The translations under genes and the position numbers were made by a program. The notes beneath the pieces are model-generated. The model made no database searches and was not told the origin of the DNA. It saw only the letters and a program-made list of their open reading frames with translations. A stretch of 64,000 nucleotides of DNA from JAAXXJ01 sp964412455. GTDB taxonomy: Bacteria > Nitrospirota > UBA9217. Positions 17,232 to 26,409 of this stretch are shown here, one piece after another (positions within the stretch are counted from its first letter, which is position 1; each line of letters begins with the position of its first letter). Location: the NCBI GenBank assembly GCA_964412455.1, contig CAYPOT010000001.1, positions 62,001 through 126,000 on the forward strand, written 5' to 3'.

Positions 17232-18494
17232 TTACTTCCCAATGATCAGCCCGTGGACAGCGTCAATGGTCCGTGCCGTGGCACCGGAATTTGCCGCTAT
17301 CACTTTAAACGCCTTTTCTCCGATCGAACCGGCAAGCTCTTTGTCGGCCAGCAGGCTGTCAAGCTTGCTGTAAAGTTCTTCTTTGTCTTTCACCATGATG
17401 CCGCCCCCTGCCTGAATGAGGGCCTCTGATATTTCTTTAAAGTTGAACATATAACTGCTGAATATCACAGGCTTTTTCATGGCTGCAGGCTCCAGGAGAT
17501 TGTGGCCTCCCACCTTTACGAGGCTTCCGCCGACGAAAGCGATGTCGCACAGGCTGTAAAAGGCCCTGAGTTCACCGATCGTATCGAGCAGAACGACATC
17601 TTTGACCGATCCCTTGATGCGCGTTCTCCTCTGGCATTCATATCCGGCGCTCGTGATGAGCCCGGAGACCTCGTTGAAACGCTCAGGATGGCGCGGCGCA
17701 ATAATGAGCACGAGGTCGGGATACTTTTTCCGCAGACGGCTGTATATGTCGATCAAAATGGCCTCTTCGCCGCGGTGAGTGCTTCCGGCGGTGATGACCT
17801 TTCTGCCGGGAGCGATGGTCACCGGCTTCTGCTGTGCCGTTGGGATCTTCTGGTCGAACTTGAGGTTCCCGGTGATCCTGACCTTGTCCGCTGACGCACC
17901 AATATCTTTAATGCGAGCGGCATCTTCTTCGGACTGCATGCAGAAGAGCGTTACCTGTTCGAAGACCTGGGTGAAGAAGCCCTTGAACTTCAAATAATTA
18001 CCATAGGATTTCGGTGAGATCCTGCCATTGATCAGCGCCGAGGGGATCCCCTGTCGGTTGAGCTCCCGGAAGAAGTTCGGCCAGATCTCGGTTTCCGCGA
18101 TCAGCACGATGGCCGGGTTGATCATTCTGATCACGCGGCGCACGATCCAGGGATAGTCGAACGGGAAATAGAAGACCGCATCGGCCTCGGGGACGCGCTG
18201 CTTTGCCGTGTAATGTCCTGTAACGGTCACCGTTGAGAGAATGAACTTTCGGTTGGGGTATTTCTTTCTGAGATCGCGGATGAGCGGGTGGGCGGCCATC
18301 ACTTCGCCGACCGAAACGGCGTGCACCCAGATGGGACGCGTGTTGTTGAGGACCCGCAGGACGCCTTTTCGTACGCGGCCGAGCTTCTGGGATATGCCGC
18401 CGCGGTACTTGGGGACCGTGATGAGCTTGAACAGGATGTAGGGCGAGAGAACGATGGTTATGACAATGAGTATGAGATTGTAGAGAATATACAT
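17232..18494 (-). CDS. waaA: 3-deoxy-D-manno-octulosonic acid (Kdo) transferase
   Basis: 420 residues. An N-terminal membrane anchor (YNLILIVITIVLSPYILF) precedes the Kdo transferase domain, where HAVSVGEV carries the catalytic glutamate and AETEIWPNF is a family motif. The C-terminal GT-B domain has FVGGSLVKVGGHNLLEPA for CMP-Kdo binding. It adds one or more Kdo residues to lipid IVA; the number cannot be told from sequence. It is separated by 3 bp from the DUF374 acyltransferase gene and by 19 bp from lpxK. Confidence 0.95.
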   Translation of the reverse strand: MYILYNLILIVITIVLSPYILFKLITVPKYRGGISQKLGRVRKGVLRVLNNTRPIWVHAVSVGEVMAAHPLIRDLRKKYPNRKFILSTVTVTGHYTAKQRVPEADAVFYFPFDYPWIVRRVIRMINPAIVLIAETEIWPNFFRELNRQGIPSALINGRISPKSYGNYLKFKGFFTQVFEQVTLFCMQSEEDAARIKDIGASADKVRITGNLKFDQKIPTAQQKPVTIAPGRKVITAGSTHRGEEAILIDIYSRLRKKYPDLVLIIAPRHPERFNEVSGLITSAGYECQRRTRIKGSVKDVVLLDTIGELRAFYSLCDIAFVGGSLVKVGGHNLLEPAAMKKPVIFSSYMFNFKEISEALIQAGGGIMVKDKEELYSKLDSLLADKELAGSIGEKAFKVIAANSGATARTIDAVHGLIIGK

Positions 18495-18497
18495 GGG

Positions 18498-19157
18498 TCA
18501 TTCACCTTTTGCGGGGCCTCGTGAACCGAAGGACGCGTCTGCCCGGGCCATGATAGAGTTGAGCGCAGCGGCCAGCTCTTTCCGTTTATTCTCGAGTTCT
18601 TCTTCACCGGTCCCGTTCACGATGATCGGTTCGCCGTACATGATCACGCATTCCGTGAAGGGCTTCGGCAACACGTACTTGTCCCAGATCTTTTCGAGGA
18701 CCCATGAACGTTTCGCGCTCATGACCGCGGGCACGATAGGCTTCCCGAGCTTTCCCGCGAGGTAGGTGATCCCCTGCTTCACCTCGTAGACAGGGCCGCG
18801 CGGTCCGTCAACGGCAAGGGCGATGTTCTTCCCGCTGCGAAGGGCCCCCACCAGACCGAGGAGTGCGCGTTCCCCCTTGCGCTTGCTCGAACCCCGCACG
18901 ACGCCGTATCCGAAACGACCGAGGATCCTTGCCTGGATCTCGCCATCGCGGCTTTCGCTTGAGGGAACGACGAGGTGCGTGTCCCTGTGCGCGTAAAGCA
19001 GGAGAAACTGCCTTCCGTGCCAGAAGGCGTAGATCAGGTTCTTCCCTTCTGTTTCCAGCCCCAGGGGTATCTCACGGTTCACGAATCGTACCCTGAGCGT
19101 CCTGCACCAGAGCGCGATCAGGGACCAGCCGATGAACGAGAGGACTCGTGCCCGCAT
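18498..19157 (-). CDS. DUF374 lysophospholipid acyltransferase-like protein
   Basis: 219 residues. The family pattern FWHGRQFLLLYAHRD provides the histidine, SSESRDGEI the serine/aspartate region, and LAVDGPRGP the glycine-rich motif. DUF374 proteins belong to the LPLAT/PlsC superfamily and sit in LPS operons of many diderms that lack LpxL/LpxM. A role as the secondary acyltransferase for lipid A is plausible but unproven (inference from position between msbA and waaA). The start ATG shares one base with the msbA stop (TGATG), so the two are translationally coupled. Confidence 0.88.
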   Translation of the reverse strand: MRARVLSFIGWSLIALWCRTLRVRFVNREIPLGLETEGKNLIYAFWHGRQFLLLYAHRDTHLVVPSSESRDGEIQARILGRFGYGVVRGSSKRKGERALLGLVGALRSGKNIALAVDGPRGPVYEVKQGITYLAGKLGKPIVPAVMSAKRSWVLEKIWDKYVLPKPFTECVIMYGEPIIVNGTGEEELENKRKELAAALNSIMARADASFGSRGPAKGE

Positions 19158-20899
19158 CAGTTCTTTGCTCCCTGCTGTTCTTCGCGGAACTGCCGGTCGT
19201 AAAGGTTCTTGTACTCCCCGGCCAGAGCCAGAAGCTCCTCGTGCCTGCCTTCTTCCACGATCCTGCCGTCCTTGAGAACGATGATCCGGTCGGCGTTCAT
19301 GATGGTGGAGAGGCGGTGGGCGATGACAAAGCTCGTTCTTCCCTGCATGAGCGTGTCAAGAGCGTTCTGGACTTCACGCTCCGACTCCGTGTCGAGTGAT
19401 GATGTCGCCTCGTCCAGGATGAGGATGGGGGCGTTCTTGAGCAGGGCCCGGGCAATGGCGATGCGCTGTCGCTGGCCTCCCGAGAGCTTCACGCCGGATT
19501 CGCCGATGATGGTATCGTATCCCTGGGGGAGCGAACGTATGAAACCATCCGCGTATGCCGCTTGTGCCGCCTGGACGACATGAGCGAACGATTTTTCCGT
19601 GTGACCATAGGCGATATTGTTCGTGATCGTATCATTGAACAGGATCGTCTGCTGCGTCACGATCGCCGTGCAGGAACGGAGGGATTCCAGGGTCGCGTTG
19701 CGGATATCGGTGCCGTCGATAAGGATCGCTCCCCGGGTAACGTCGTAGAACCGGGGCAGGAGGTTCACGAGCGTGGTCTTCCCTCCCCCGCTCCTGCCGA
19801 CGATCGCGATGGACTCGCCGGACCTGACCGTGAGATTGATGTTGTTCAGTATGGGCTTTTCCTCATACTGAAAAGAAATAGCTTTCAACTCGATGGTCTT
19901 GAAATCGCGGGAGAGCGATATCGCGCCTTCCTTGTTCCTGATCTCCGGCTCGGTATCGAGGACCTCGAAGATGCGTCTTGCCGCTGCGATGCCGTCCTGA
20001 ACGATATTGTTGATCCCGTTCAGGTCCTTGAGAGGCCGATAGAAGAAGACCAGGGCGACCGTGAAGGAAAAGAAATCGCCCGGCGTCATGGTCTTGTCCA
20101 CAATGATCGCGTAGAGACCGTAGAGAATGACAAAAGCGGTGCCGGTCATGGAGATGACCTCCATCACCGGATGGGAAAGCGCGCTGGTCTTGATGGACCG
20201 CATCAGAGAGTTGAAAAGGTCCTTGTTGCGGGCGGCGAACCGCCTGCCTTCATAGCGTTCCATACCGAAGGCCTTGACGATACGGATCCCCGAAATGGTC
20301 TCGTGCAGGTGTGTCGTGAGATCGCCGACCTGCTCCTGCATCCGGGTGCTTATCGAGCGGAAGCGCCTGCTGAACTTGGAGAGCGCGAAACCGGCAAAAG
20401 GCAGAACAAGCAGGGAGAAGGCGGCCAGGCGCCAGTTCAGGTAAAGGATATAGCCCGTCAGGGCCGCCATGGTAAAGGCCCCCTGCACAATGCTGGCCGG
20501 CACCCGGGTCAGAGCGCCCTGCACCAGGTTCACGTCGTTGACGATCCGGGACATGATCACACCCGTCGGTGTTTTGGTGAAGTAGGAGAAGGAGAGGTTC
20601 TGGATGTGCGCGTACAGCTGGTCGCGAATATCGTTCACGACCTTCTGGCCGACATACCCCATGAAGTAATCGCGGCCGTACCAGGTGATCCCTTTCAGAA
20701 GGCTGACGAGAATAAGCGCGAGAGGGACCCAGCGGCCCATCTTCCAATCCATGCCGATGATCACCTTGTCGATCACCGGCTTCACCAGGTAGGTTTGCGC
20801 GGAGATCATGACGCTTGCAAGCAGCATGAAGACCGCTGCCCAGACAAGCCGCATGCGGTATGGTTTCAAATAGAGGAGAAGCCGTTTGTAGATCTTCAT
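19157..20899 (-). CDS. msbA: Lipid A flippase, ABC transporter MsbA
   Basis: 580 residues: a six-helix membrane domain (about 1-310) fused to one ATPase domain. Walker A GRSGGGKT is at 368-375, the signature LSGGQRQR starts at 473, Walker B ILILDE is at 492-497 and the H-loop histidine is at 528. It exports core-lipid A across the inner membrane. Length and homodimer-type architecture fit MsbA, and its place between lpxB and waaA supports this against other ABC exporters. It is 6 bp downstream of lpxB and shares one base with the next gene. Confidence 0.94.
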   Translation of the reverse strand: MKIYKRLLLYLKPYRMRLVWAAVFMLLASVMISAQTYLVKPVIDKVIIGMDWKMGRWVPLALILVSLLKGITWYGRDYFMGYVGQKVVNDIRDQLYAHIQNLSFSYFTKTPTGVIMSRIVNDVNLVQGALTRVPASIVQGAFTMAALTGYILYLNWRLAAFSLLVLPFAGFALSKFSRRFRSISTRMQEQVGDLTTHLHETISGIRIVKAFGMERYEGRRFAARNKDLFNSLMRSIKTSALSHPVMEVISMTGTAFVILYGLYAIIVDKTMTPGDFFSFTVALVFFYRPLKDLNGINNIVQDGIAAARRIFEVLDTEPEIRNKEGAISLSRDFKTIELKAISFQYEEKPILNNINLTVRSGESIAIVGRSGGGKTTLVNLLPRFYDVTRGAILIDGTDIRNATLESLRSCTAIVTQQTILFNDTITNNIAYGHTEKSFAHVVQAAQAAYADGFIRSLPQGYDTIIGESGVKLSGGQRQRIAIARALLKNAPILILDEATSSLDTESEREVQNALDTLMQGRTSFVIAHRLSTIMNADRIIVLKDGRIVEEGRHEELLALAGEYKNLYDRQFREEQQGAKN

Positions 20900-20905
20900 T
20901 GCTGC

Positions 20906-22045
20906 TTATGCCGCCCTTTCGAGCAGTTCTCTGGCCACCGATGCCGCGCGTTTCGACGCGCCGCACTCGCCCAGCTGCACACGGACCTGTTTCAGGTCAT
21001 GCTCGACCTGCTGGTGTTTACCCTGATCAGCCAGGAGCGTTCCGATGGCATCGGCGATCTTCTCCGGCGTAACGTCGTCCTGGATGAGTTCCGGAACAAC
21101 GGTCCGGCCCGCAACGATGTTCACCAGGCCGATGTTCTTGACACGGATGAACATCCTGCCGATCAGGTACGAGATCCGCGATATCCGGTAAACGATCACC
21201 ATGGGGACCGCCATAAGGCCCGTTTCCAGGGTCGCGGTACCCGACGTTACGATGGCCGCGTCCGATGCCCGGAGGACATCGTAGACCTGCCCGTCAATGA
21301 TGCGGACCGGGACGTCGCTTTCCGCAACATACCGCTTCACCAGGCCGGGCTCCAGCGTCGGCGCGACAGGCAGGACGAACTGGACATCAGGGAACCGGTC
21401 GAGCAGGATCGCGGCCGCCTTCAGCATGTCCGGCAGAAGGTGCATGATCTCCTTTGTTCTGCTTCCGGGCAGGAGCGCGACGGTACGGCGGTCCCGCGCG
21501 ATTCCCAGGACATCCCGTGATCCCTCACGGGTATATGCCGACATGACGACGTCGGCAAGAGGATGGCCGACGAAACGAACATCCACCCCGGTATCCCGAT
21601 AGAGGTCCACCTCGAAAGGGAACACCACCATGATGGCCGTTACCAGCTTCGCCAGGGTGTTGACCCTCCCCTTTCGCCAGGCCCAGACCTGGGGGCTGAT
21701 GTAGTACAGGATGGGGATCCCGAGCTTTCTGGCGGCTTTTCCGGTGAGGATATTGAAATCCGGGAAATCGATCAGGATGAGAAGGTCAGGCCGTTCTTCA
21801 CGCAGGAACCGCTTGAGCCTTGCATAGACCCGGTAGATCGCACCGATATGGGTCACTACCTCGGTCGCGCCGACGACGGATATCTCTGAAGCATCTGCCA
21901 GAAGGGTAACGCCGGCATCGCGCATGTTCCTGCTGCCGACACCGTAAAAGACCAGGGAGGGGTCCTGCTCCTTCATCGCCTTCACGAGATTGCATCCGTG
22001 GAGGTCGCCTGACGCCTCGCCGGCGATGATCAGTATCTTCTTCAT
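20906..22045 (-). CDS. lpxB: Lipid-A-disaccharide synthase
   Basis: 379 residues from the ATG at 22045, which has GGATGGA upstream; the open frame extends 32 codons further, but that part shows no conserved sequence and runs into a repeat. The N-terminus IIAGEASGDLHG and the central LLPGSRTKEI are hallmark LpxB motifs of this GT19 enzyme. It condenses UDP-2,3-diacylglucosamine (or its diamino analogue) with lipid X to form the beta-1,6 disaccharide. The upstream 178-bp gap contains a palindromic repeat that separates it from gnnB. Confidence 0.95.
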   Translation of the reverse strand: MKKILIIAGEASGDLHGCNLVKAMKEQDPSLVFYGVGSRNMRDAGVTLLADASEISVVGATEVVTHIGAIYRVYARLKRFLREERPDLLILIDFPDFNILTGKAARKLGIPILYYISPQVWAWRKGRVNTLAKLVTAIMVVFPFEVDLYRDTGVDVRFVGHPLADVVMSAYTREGSRDVLGIARDRRTVALLPGSRTKEIMHLLPDMLKAAAILLDRFPDVQFVLPVAPTLEPGLVKRYVAESDVPVRIIDGQVYDVLRASDAAIVTSGTATLETGLMAVPMVIVYRISRISYLIGRMFIRVKNIGLVNIVAGRTVVPELIQDDVTPEKIADAIGTLLADQGKHQQVEHDLKQVRVQLGECGASKRAASVARELLERAA

Positions 22046-22080
22046 GCGTCCATCCGCATCGGTGTGGCCTTTCTCGGTCT

Positions 22081-22211
22081 GTAATCTAACCAGGTGAAGA
22101 CGGAACCAAATTTGCCACAAAGTCACTAAGGCACGAAGCAATACAAGGTGCCGGCAGATTGGGCAAATTTATTCATTTTTCCCTTACTTTGTGTCTTGGT
22201 GCCTTCGTGGC
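22081..22211. repeat. Palindromic intergenic repeat, GCCACGAAG family (copy 1)
   Basis: Inverted 25-nt arms at 22114-22138 (starting GCCACAAAGTCACTAAGGC) and 22187-22211 (ending GGTGCCTTCGTGGC) match at 20 of 25 positions. The left flank (22081-22113) reads, on the minus strand, GTGGCAAATTTGGTTCC, the same outer tail as the copies at 47.4 and 57.2 kb. There is no coding content. The element lies between lpxB and gnnB. Confidence 0.8.
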
Positions 22212-22223
22212 GATAATATTATC

Positions 22224-23321
22224 TTATAATGCTTTCTTAACCGCCTCGGCAACGGTCTTGATCTGTTCCCCGGTCAATTCAGGATACATGGGAAGCGAAA
22301 GCACCTCCCGTGCCGCCTGTTCCGAGACCGGGAGGCTGCCGGGCCCCATCCCCAGGCTCTTGTATGCCGCCTGCAGGTGCAGGGGGACCGGGTAGTAGAT
22401 CATGGATGACATTTTGGCGTTATCCAGACGCTTCTTGACGGCGTCACGGTCTTTGATCCGCAGGGTGTACTGATGGTAGACATGTTTTCCGTTGCCGCTC
22501 TCAACGGGCGTCTGGATGCCCGGTGCGGCCAGATAGGAATTGTACAGGGCCGCGTTCTTCCTCCGGCTCTCATTATAGGCGTCTATCCGCTTGAACTTGA
22601 CGTTCAGGACCGCGGCCTGGATCTCGTCGAGCCTGCTGTTGTAGCCGACCTCATCGTGATAGTAGCGTATCTTGCTGCCGTGGTTCCTGAGGCTCTGAAG
22701 ACGCTCAGCAAGGTTCTGGTCGTCCGTGATGACCATTCCGCCGTCACCATAGCATCCAAGGTTCTTGCTCGGGAAAAAACTGAAACAACCCATGTCGCCG
22801 AAGGACCCGGTCTTCTTTCCCCCGTAATCGGAACCGAAGGATTGGGCGCAGTCCTCAATGACCTTGAGGTTATGCTTCTTCGCGAGTTCCATGAGCGGGG
22901 CCATATCGGCGGCCTGGCCATAGAGATGTACGGGCAGGATCGCTTTGGTGCGTTTGGTGATCCTCGATGCGATCTGCGACACATCCATGTTGAAGGTATC
23001 CGGCCTGATATCCACGAATACCGGCACCGCCCCGACGTAGGAAATGGCCTCGGCCGTGGCTATGAAGGTAAACGGTGTAGTGATGACCTCGTCGCCGGGA
23101 CCGATGTCGGCTGCGCGAAGCGCCAGGTGAAGAGCATCGGTGCCCGATGCAACGCCGACGGCGAACTTGACGCGGTGATACGCAGCAACGCTCTGCTCCA
23201 GCGCCTTGCCCTGAGGGCCCATGATAAAGGCGGTGTTCTCGATGACGCTCAGGACGGCACGGTTGATCTCGTCCTTCATCGCATCATACTGGATCTTTAG
23301 GTCGACCATCGGGACTGACAT
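22224..23321 (-). CDS. gnnB: DegT/DnrJ family aminotransferase, probable GnnB
   Basis: 365 residues, fold type I PLP enzyme of the sugar aminotransferase family. SGTDALHLAL binds the cofactor phosphate; the Schiff-base lysine is Lys186 in FFPSKNLGCYGDGG. The enzyme directly follows a Gfo/Idh-type dehydrogenase and lies inside the lpx cluster. In Acidithiobacillus and Leptospira the same pair (GnnA/GnnB) oxidises and transaminates UDP-GlcNAc at C3 to UDP-GlcNAc3N, the LpxA substrate for amide-linked lipid A. A role in another amino sugar is possible, but the lpx context argues for GnnB. Confidence 0.78.
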   Translation of the reverse strand: MSVPMVDLKIQYDAMKDEINRAVLSVIENTAFIMGPQGKALEQSVAAYHRVKFAVGVASGTDALHLALRAADIGPGDEVITTPFTFIATAEAISYVGAVPVFVDIRPDTFNMDVSQIASRITKRTKAILPVHLYGQAADMAPLMELAKKHNLKVIEDCAQSFGSDYGGKKTGSFGDMGCFSFFPSKNLGCYGDGGMVITDDQNLAERLQSLRNHGSKIRYYHDEVGYNSRLDEIQAAVLNVKFKRIDAYNESRRKNAALYNSYLAAPGIQTPVESGNGKHVYHQYTLRIKDRDAVKKRLDNAKMSSMIYYPVPLHLQAAYKSLGMGPGSLPVSEQAAREVLSLPMYPELTGEQIKTVAEAVKKAL

Positions 23322-23338
23322 GTTCGGGTAACTCCTCT

Positions 23339-24289
23339 CTAGGCTAACTGAACGAACTCGGTGATGCGGTTCTCTATCGAATGGGTGATCATTTTTGCCA
23401 GGGCCAGGGCGTTCCTGCCTTCCGTGCCGGAAACGGCCGGCCGGGAAGCGTGTTCGATGCAGGCAATGAACGCCTTGATCTCATCCAGAAGAGTGTCCCG
23501 CCGCTCCGTGGCGATCTCGGCAGCGACGAATTCGGGGACCGCACCCGGTCCCCGGCGTGACACAGAGGCCTTCTGGGTCTGGTAGTCGGCGGTGTAGAGC
23601 GCATCTCCATCGAATATTCTGAGCAATCGCTTCTTTTCGTCCGATATCCTGCTTGCCGTGACATCGGCGACACATCCGTTAGCGAAGACGATCCGGGCCA
23701 TGGCCGCGTCGATCTCCCGCGTAATGATCGATGACCCCATCGCGCTCACCTTGAGCGGTGCTGATCCGGCAAGGTCCGTGACAATATCCAGATCATGGAT
23801 CATGAGGTCAAGGACCACGTTTACATCGGTGCATCGCACGGTAAAGGGAGCGCTTCGTTCCGCCTGCAGATAGCCGGGCGATCTCAGGAGCGGTTTTATG
23901 GCAGTGACCGCCGGGTTGAAACGCTCGATATGACCTACCTGGAGGACGACCTTCTTTCGAGACGCCAGGGCGATCAGTTCATCCGCCTGCTCCAGGGTCA
24001 CGGTTATGGGCTTTTCGAGCAGGACATGGACCCCGGCTTCGAGGAACTGTCTGGAGATCTCATGATGGAGCATGGTGGGGACAACGATGCTGACCGCATC
24101 GACCTTGCCCAGAAGCCGGGACGGGTCGGTAAAGGCCTCTGTGTTCAGTTTCCGGGCGATCTGCTCTCCCCGGGCCTGGTCCTTCTCAACAATGCCCGTC
24201 AGTTCGACGTTCGGCAGACTCGCATATTTCTCGGCATGGAACTGGCCGAGGTAACCTACGCCGATGACACCTGCTCGTATCTTTTTCAT
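23339..24289 (-). CDS. gnnA: Gfo/Idh/MocA family dehydrogenase, probable GnnA
   Basis: 316 residues. The N-terminal Rossmann domain has GVIGVGYLGQFHAEKY; the catalytic-region motif EKP is at 92-94, and MIHDLDI lies in the second domain. The family oxidises or reduces sugar carbonyls with NAD(P). Paired with the aminotransferase it would oxidise the C3 hydroxyl of UDP-GlcNAc, as shown for GnnA. It lies between lpxI (18 bp) and gnnB (17 bp). The stop codon is TAG. The function is inferred from family plus context; the substrate was not tested here. Confidence 0.78.
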   Translation of the reverse strand: MKKIRAGVIGVGYLGQFHAEKYASLPNVELTGIVEKDQARGEQIARKLNTEAFTDPSRLLGKVDAVSIVVPTMLHHEISRQFLEAGVHVLLEKPITVTLEQADELIALASRKKVVLQVGHIERFNPAVTAIKPLLRSPGYLQAERSAPFTVRCTDVNVVLDLMIHDLDIVTDLAGSAPLKVSAMGSSIITREIDAAMARIVFANGCVADVTASRISDEKKRLLRIFDGDALYTADYQTQKASVSRRGPGAVPEFVAAEIATERRDTLLDEIKAFIACIEHASRPAVSGTEGRNALALAKMITHSIENRITEFVQLA

Positions 24290-24307
24290 TGTCTCCTGTC
24301 TTTTCTT

Positions 24308-25135
24308 TTATGCCTGAGACGGCATCCTGCCGTTTCCGTCGAGCGCGACGATGGCAATGCCTGCCTTATCAGCCCGCGCAATAAGGGAAGCCTTCTGGAT
24401 CATGATGGTCTTTCCCGCTTCAATGGCCAGGCATCCTGCCTTGACCTCTTCCATGGCGATGATGGTCTGAAGACCGGTCGCCGGCAGGTCGAACCGCAGG
24501 TCCTGTTGTGGTTTGCAGATCTTCACGACTACCGCGCCTTCCCGGCACAGGTTACCGCCGCGCCGAATCGTCTCGTCCGTGCCTTCAATGGCCTCAACTG
24601 CTACGACCGCCTTGTCCTTGACAACGACGGTCTGGCCGATATCAAGCCGTCCGATCTCTTTGGCCATTTGCCAGCCGAATGCTATGTCCTTCCACTCGTC
24701 CTTCGTCGGTTTCCTCCTGGTAAGGACACCGGCAGGCGCGAGAAGATTGTCAAGATACAGTGTTGATTCCCTGACCGTGATGCCTTCCGACTCGAGCTCG
24801 TCGGCTACAGCGCGAAGAAGGGAATCATCGTGCTTGGCGATCATCTTGGCAAGAAGTGCCGCTCCACGGAGATCGGGAAGACCATCGAAAAGACTGGTCT
24901 TCTTTATCCCGCCCGCCATGAGAACATCGCTGACGCCCTGTTCCTTGAAGAATTTGATGAGCTTTCCGAGATGGCCGACCTTGATCCATATGATCGCGTC
25001 GGTCCACTGAGCAAGTTCCGGCAGCGTCTCGCCTTCGTGAGCCACGGCGAAAACCCCGAGTCCCTTCTGTTTGGCTGCTTTGGCGAACTCCAGGGGAAAA
25101 TCGCCGCTCCCTGCTATGAGACCGATCTTCTTCAT
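24308..25135 (-). CDS. lpxI: UDP-2,3-diacylglucosamine diphosphatase LpxI
   Basis: 275 residues (DUF1009). Conserved stretches include GLIAGSGDFPLEFAKAAK at the N-terminus, AGGIKKTSLF, and QDLRFDLPATG with the catalytic-region aspartate. LpxI cleaves UDP-2,3-diacyl-GlcN to lipid X and UMP in lineages without LpxH. It precedes gnnA and follows lpxA in the same operon. No LpxH-like gene is in the window, so this is presumably the only hydrolase for this step here. Confidence 0.93.
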   Translation of the reverse strand: MKKIGLIAGSGDFPLEFAKAAKQKGLGVFAVAHEGETLPELAQWTDAIIWIKVGHLGKLIKFFKEQGVSDVLMAGGIKKTSLFDGLPDLRGAALLAKMIAKHDDSLLRAVADELESEGITVRESTLYLDNLLAPAGVLTRRKPTKDEWKDIAFGWQMAKEIGRLDIGQTVVVKDKAVVAVEAIEGTDETIRRGGNLCREGAVVVKICKPQQDLRFDLPATGLQTIIAMEEVKAGCLAIEAGKTIMIQKASLIARADKAGIAIVALDGNGRMPSQA

Positions 25136-25156
25136 GCTGTTGTCCGATCTTTGCTT

Positions 25157-25930
25157 CTAACGGGTAATTCCCCGCTTTGAGTTTTTCATGAACTCCATGA
25201 GGTGCATGGCCTCCGGGGAAGCACTTAGTTCACTTTTGACCCTGGCGAGCGCATCTTCCAGGATAAGCCCTGATCGGAAGATGATCCTGTATGCTTTTTT
25301 CAGGTTGGAGATGGCCTCATCGCTGAATCCCCGCCGTTTGAGGCCGACCAGGTTCAGACCGTATAATTTTGCCCGGTTCCCCGCCGCGCTCACATAGGGC
25401 GGAATGTCCTGCGATACGGCGGATTGTCCGCCGATGATGGCATAGGCCCCGATCCGGACGAACTGGTGCACCGCGACGATCCCGCCCAGGATGGCATAGT
25501 CGCCGACGGTTATATGCCCTCCCAATCCGACCGAGTTCGCCATAATGATATGGTTCCCGAACTTGCAGTCATGGGCGACGTGTGAATAGGCCATGAGAAA
25601 ATTGTTGTTGCCTATCTCCGTCACGCGGTCCTCTTTTGTCGTCGCGCGGTGAATGGTGGCTGACTCTCTGATCACGTTGTCATTACCTATGATCAGCGAG
25701 GTTTCCTCGTTTTTGTACCCGATGTCCTGCGGCGGGGTGCCGATGCAGGAGAAGGGAAAGATCTGGTTCCGCTCGCCAATGGTGGTCCAGCCCTCAACGA
25801 GGACGTGTGATGCGATCCTGGTGTCTTTTCCCACGGATACATGCTCGCCCACGACGGAATACGGGCCGATCTCGACGCCCTCTGCGATCTTCGCTTTGGG
25901 ATGGACGATTGCTGTTGGATGGATGTTCAC
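25157..25930 (-). CDS. lpxA: UDP-N-acetylglucosamine acyltransferase LpxA
   Basis: 257 residues of left-handed beta-helix hexapeptide repeats plus a helical C-terminus. The catalytic base is His120 (AHDC), matching E. coli His125. Gly168 in the second GG pair matches E. coli Gly173, which sets the hydrocarbon ruler to long (C14-type) hydroxyacyl chains; a C10-selective enzyme would have Met there. It transfers hydroxyacyl from ACP to the 3-position of UDP-GlcNAc, or to the 3-amino group if gnnA/gnnB supply UDP-GlcNAc3N. It sits 16 bp from fabZ and 21 bp from lpxI. Confidence 0.96.
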   Translation of the reverse strand: MNIHPTAIVHPKAKIAEGVEIGPYSVVGEHVSVGKDTRIASHVLVEGWTTIGERNQIFPFSCIGTPPQDIGYKNEETSLIIGNDNVIRESATIHRATTKEDRVTEIGNNNFLMAYSHVAHDCKFGNHIIMANSVGLGGHITVGDYAILGGIVAVHQFVRIGAYAIIGGQSAVSQDIPPYVSAAGNRAKLYGLNLVGLKRRGFSDEAISNLKKAYRIIFRSGLILEDALARVKSELSASPEAMHLMEFMKNSKRGITR

Positions 25931-25946
25931 GACGGTCGCTCCCTCC

Positions 25947-26378
25947 TTACTTATCCATGATCATGGCCATCATCTCCGCCTCGGCGACAACGGCCCCATC
26001 TACCAAGGCTACGCCCTTGAATGTTCGGATGGTCGACCGCACTTTGAGCAATTCAAGCTCGAAGCGGACCTGGTCACCGGGGATCACCGGTTTACGGAAC
26101 TTTGCCTTGTCGATGCTCATAAAGTAGATCACCTTTTTTGAAGGGTCCGGTTCTGATTTAAGCGCCATCACGCCGCCGATCTGCGCCATGGCCTCGAGGA
26201 GCAGGACACCGGGCATGATTGGATGTCCCGGGAAGTGGCCCTGGAAGAAAGGTTCATTGATCGTAACGTTCTTGATACCCACCACCCTCTTGTTCTCTTC
26301 GAACTCCACGATCCTGTCGATCAGCAGGAACGGGTAGCGGTGTGGCAGGTAGGTCATGATTTCATCGATGCCGATCAT
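25947..26378 (-). CDS. fabZ: 3-hydroxyacyl-ACP dehydratase FabZ
   Basis: 143 residues from the ATG at 26378, preceded by GGGGGA. The frame is open upstream, but that part overlaps lpxD and has no conserved sequence. Hot-dog fold motifs are clear: HRYPFLLID near the N-terminus and GHFPGHPIMPG with the catalytic histidine, then LLEAMAQ with the catalytic glutamate. It dehydrates 3-hydroxyacyl-ACP in fatty acid elongation, and so competes with LpxA and LpxD for hydroxyacyl-ACP. Co-location with lpxA/lpxD is the usual arrangement and allows balance between phospholipid and lipid A synthesis. Confidence 0.96.
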   Translation of the reverse strand: MIGIDEIMTYLPHRYPFLLIDRIVEFEENKRVVGIKNVTINEPFFQGHFPGHPIMPGVLLLEAMAQIGGVMALKSEPDPSKKVIYFMSIDKAKFRKPVIPGDQVRFELELLKVRSTIRTFKGVALVDGAVVAEAEMMAMIMDK

Positions 26379-26409
26379 GCTTTGTCCCCCTTGCGAGAAT
26401 AGGATTGCG

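Noticed and set aside
19562..21520. A 652-codon open frame on the plus strand opposite msbA and lpxB
   Set aside because: It spans the junction of two well-supported minus-strand genes and shows charged, low-complexity composition with no fold signature.
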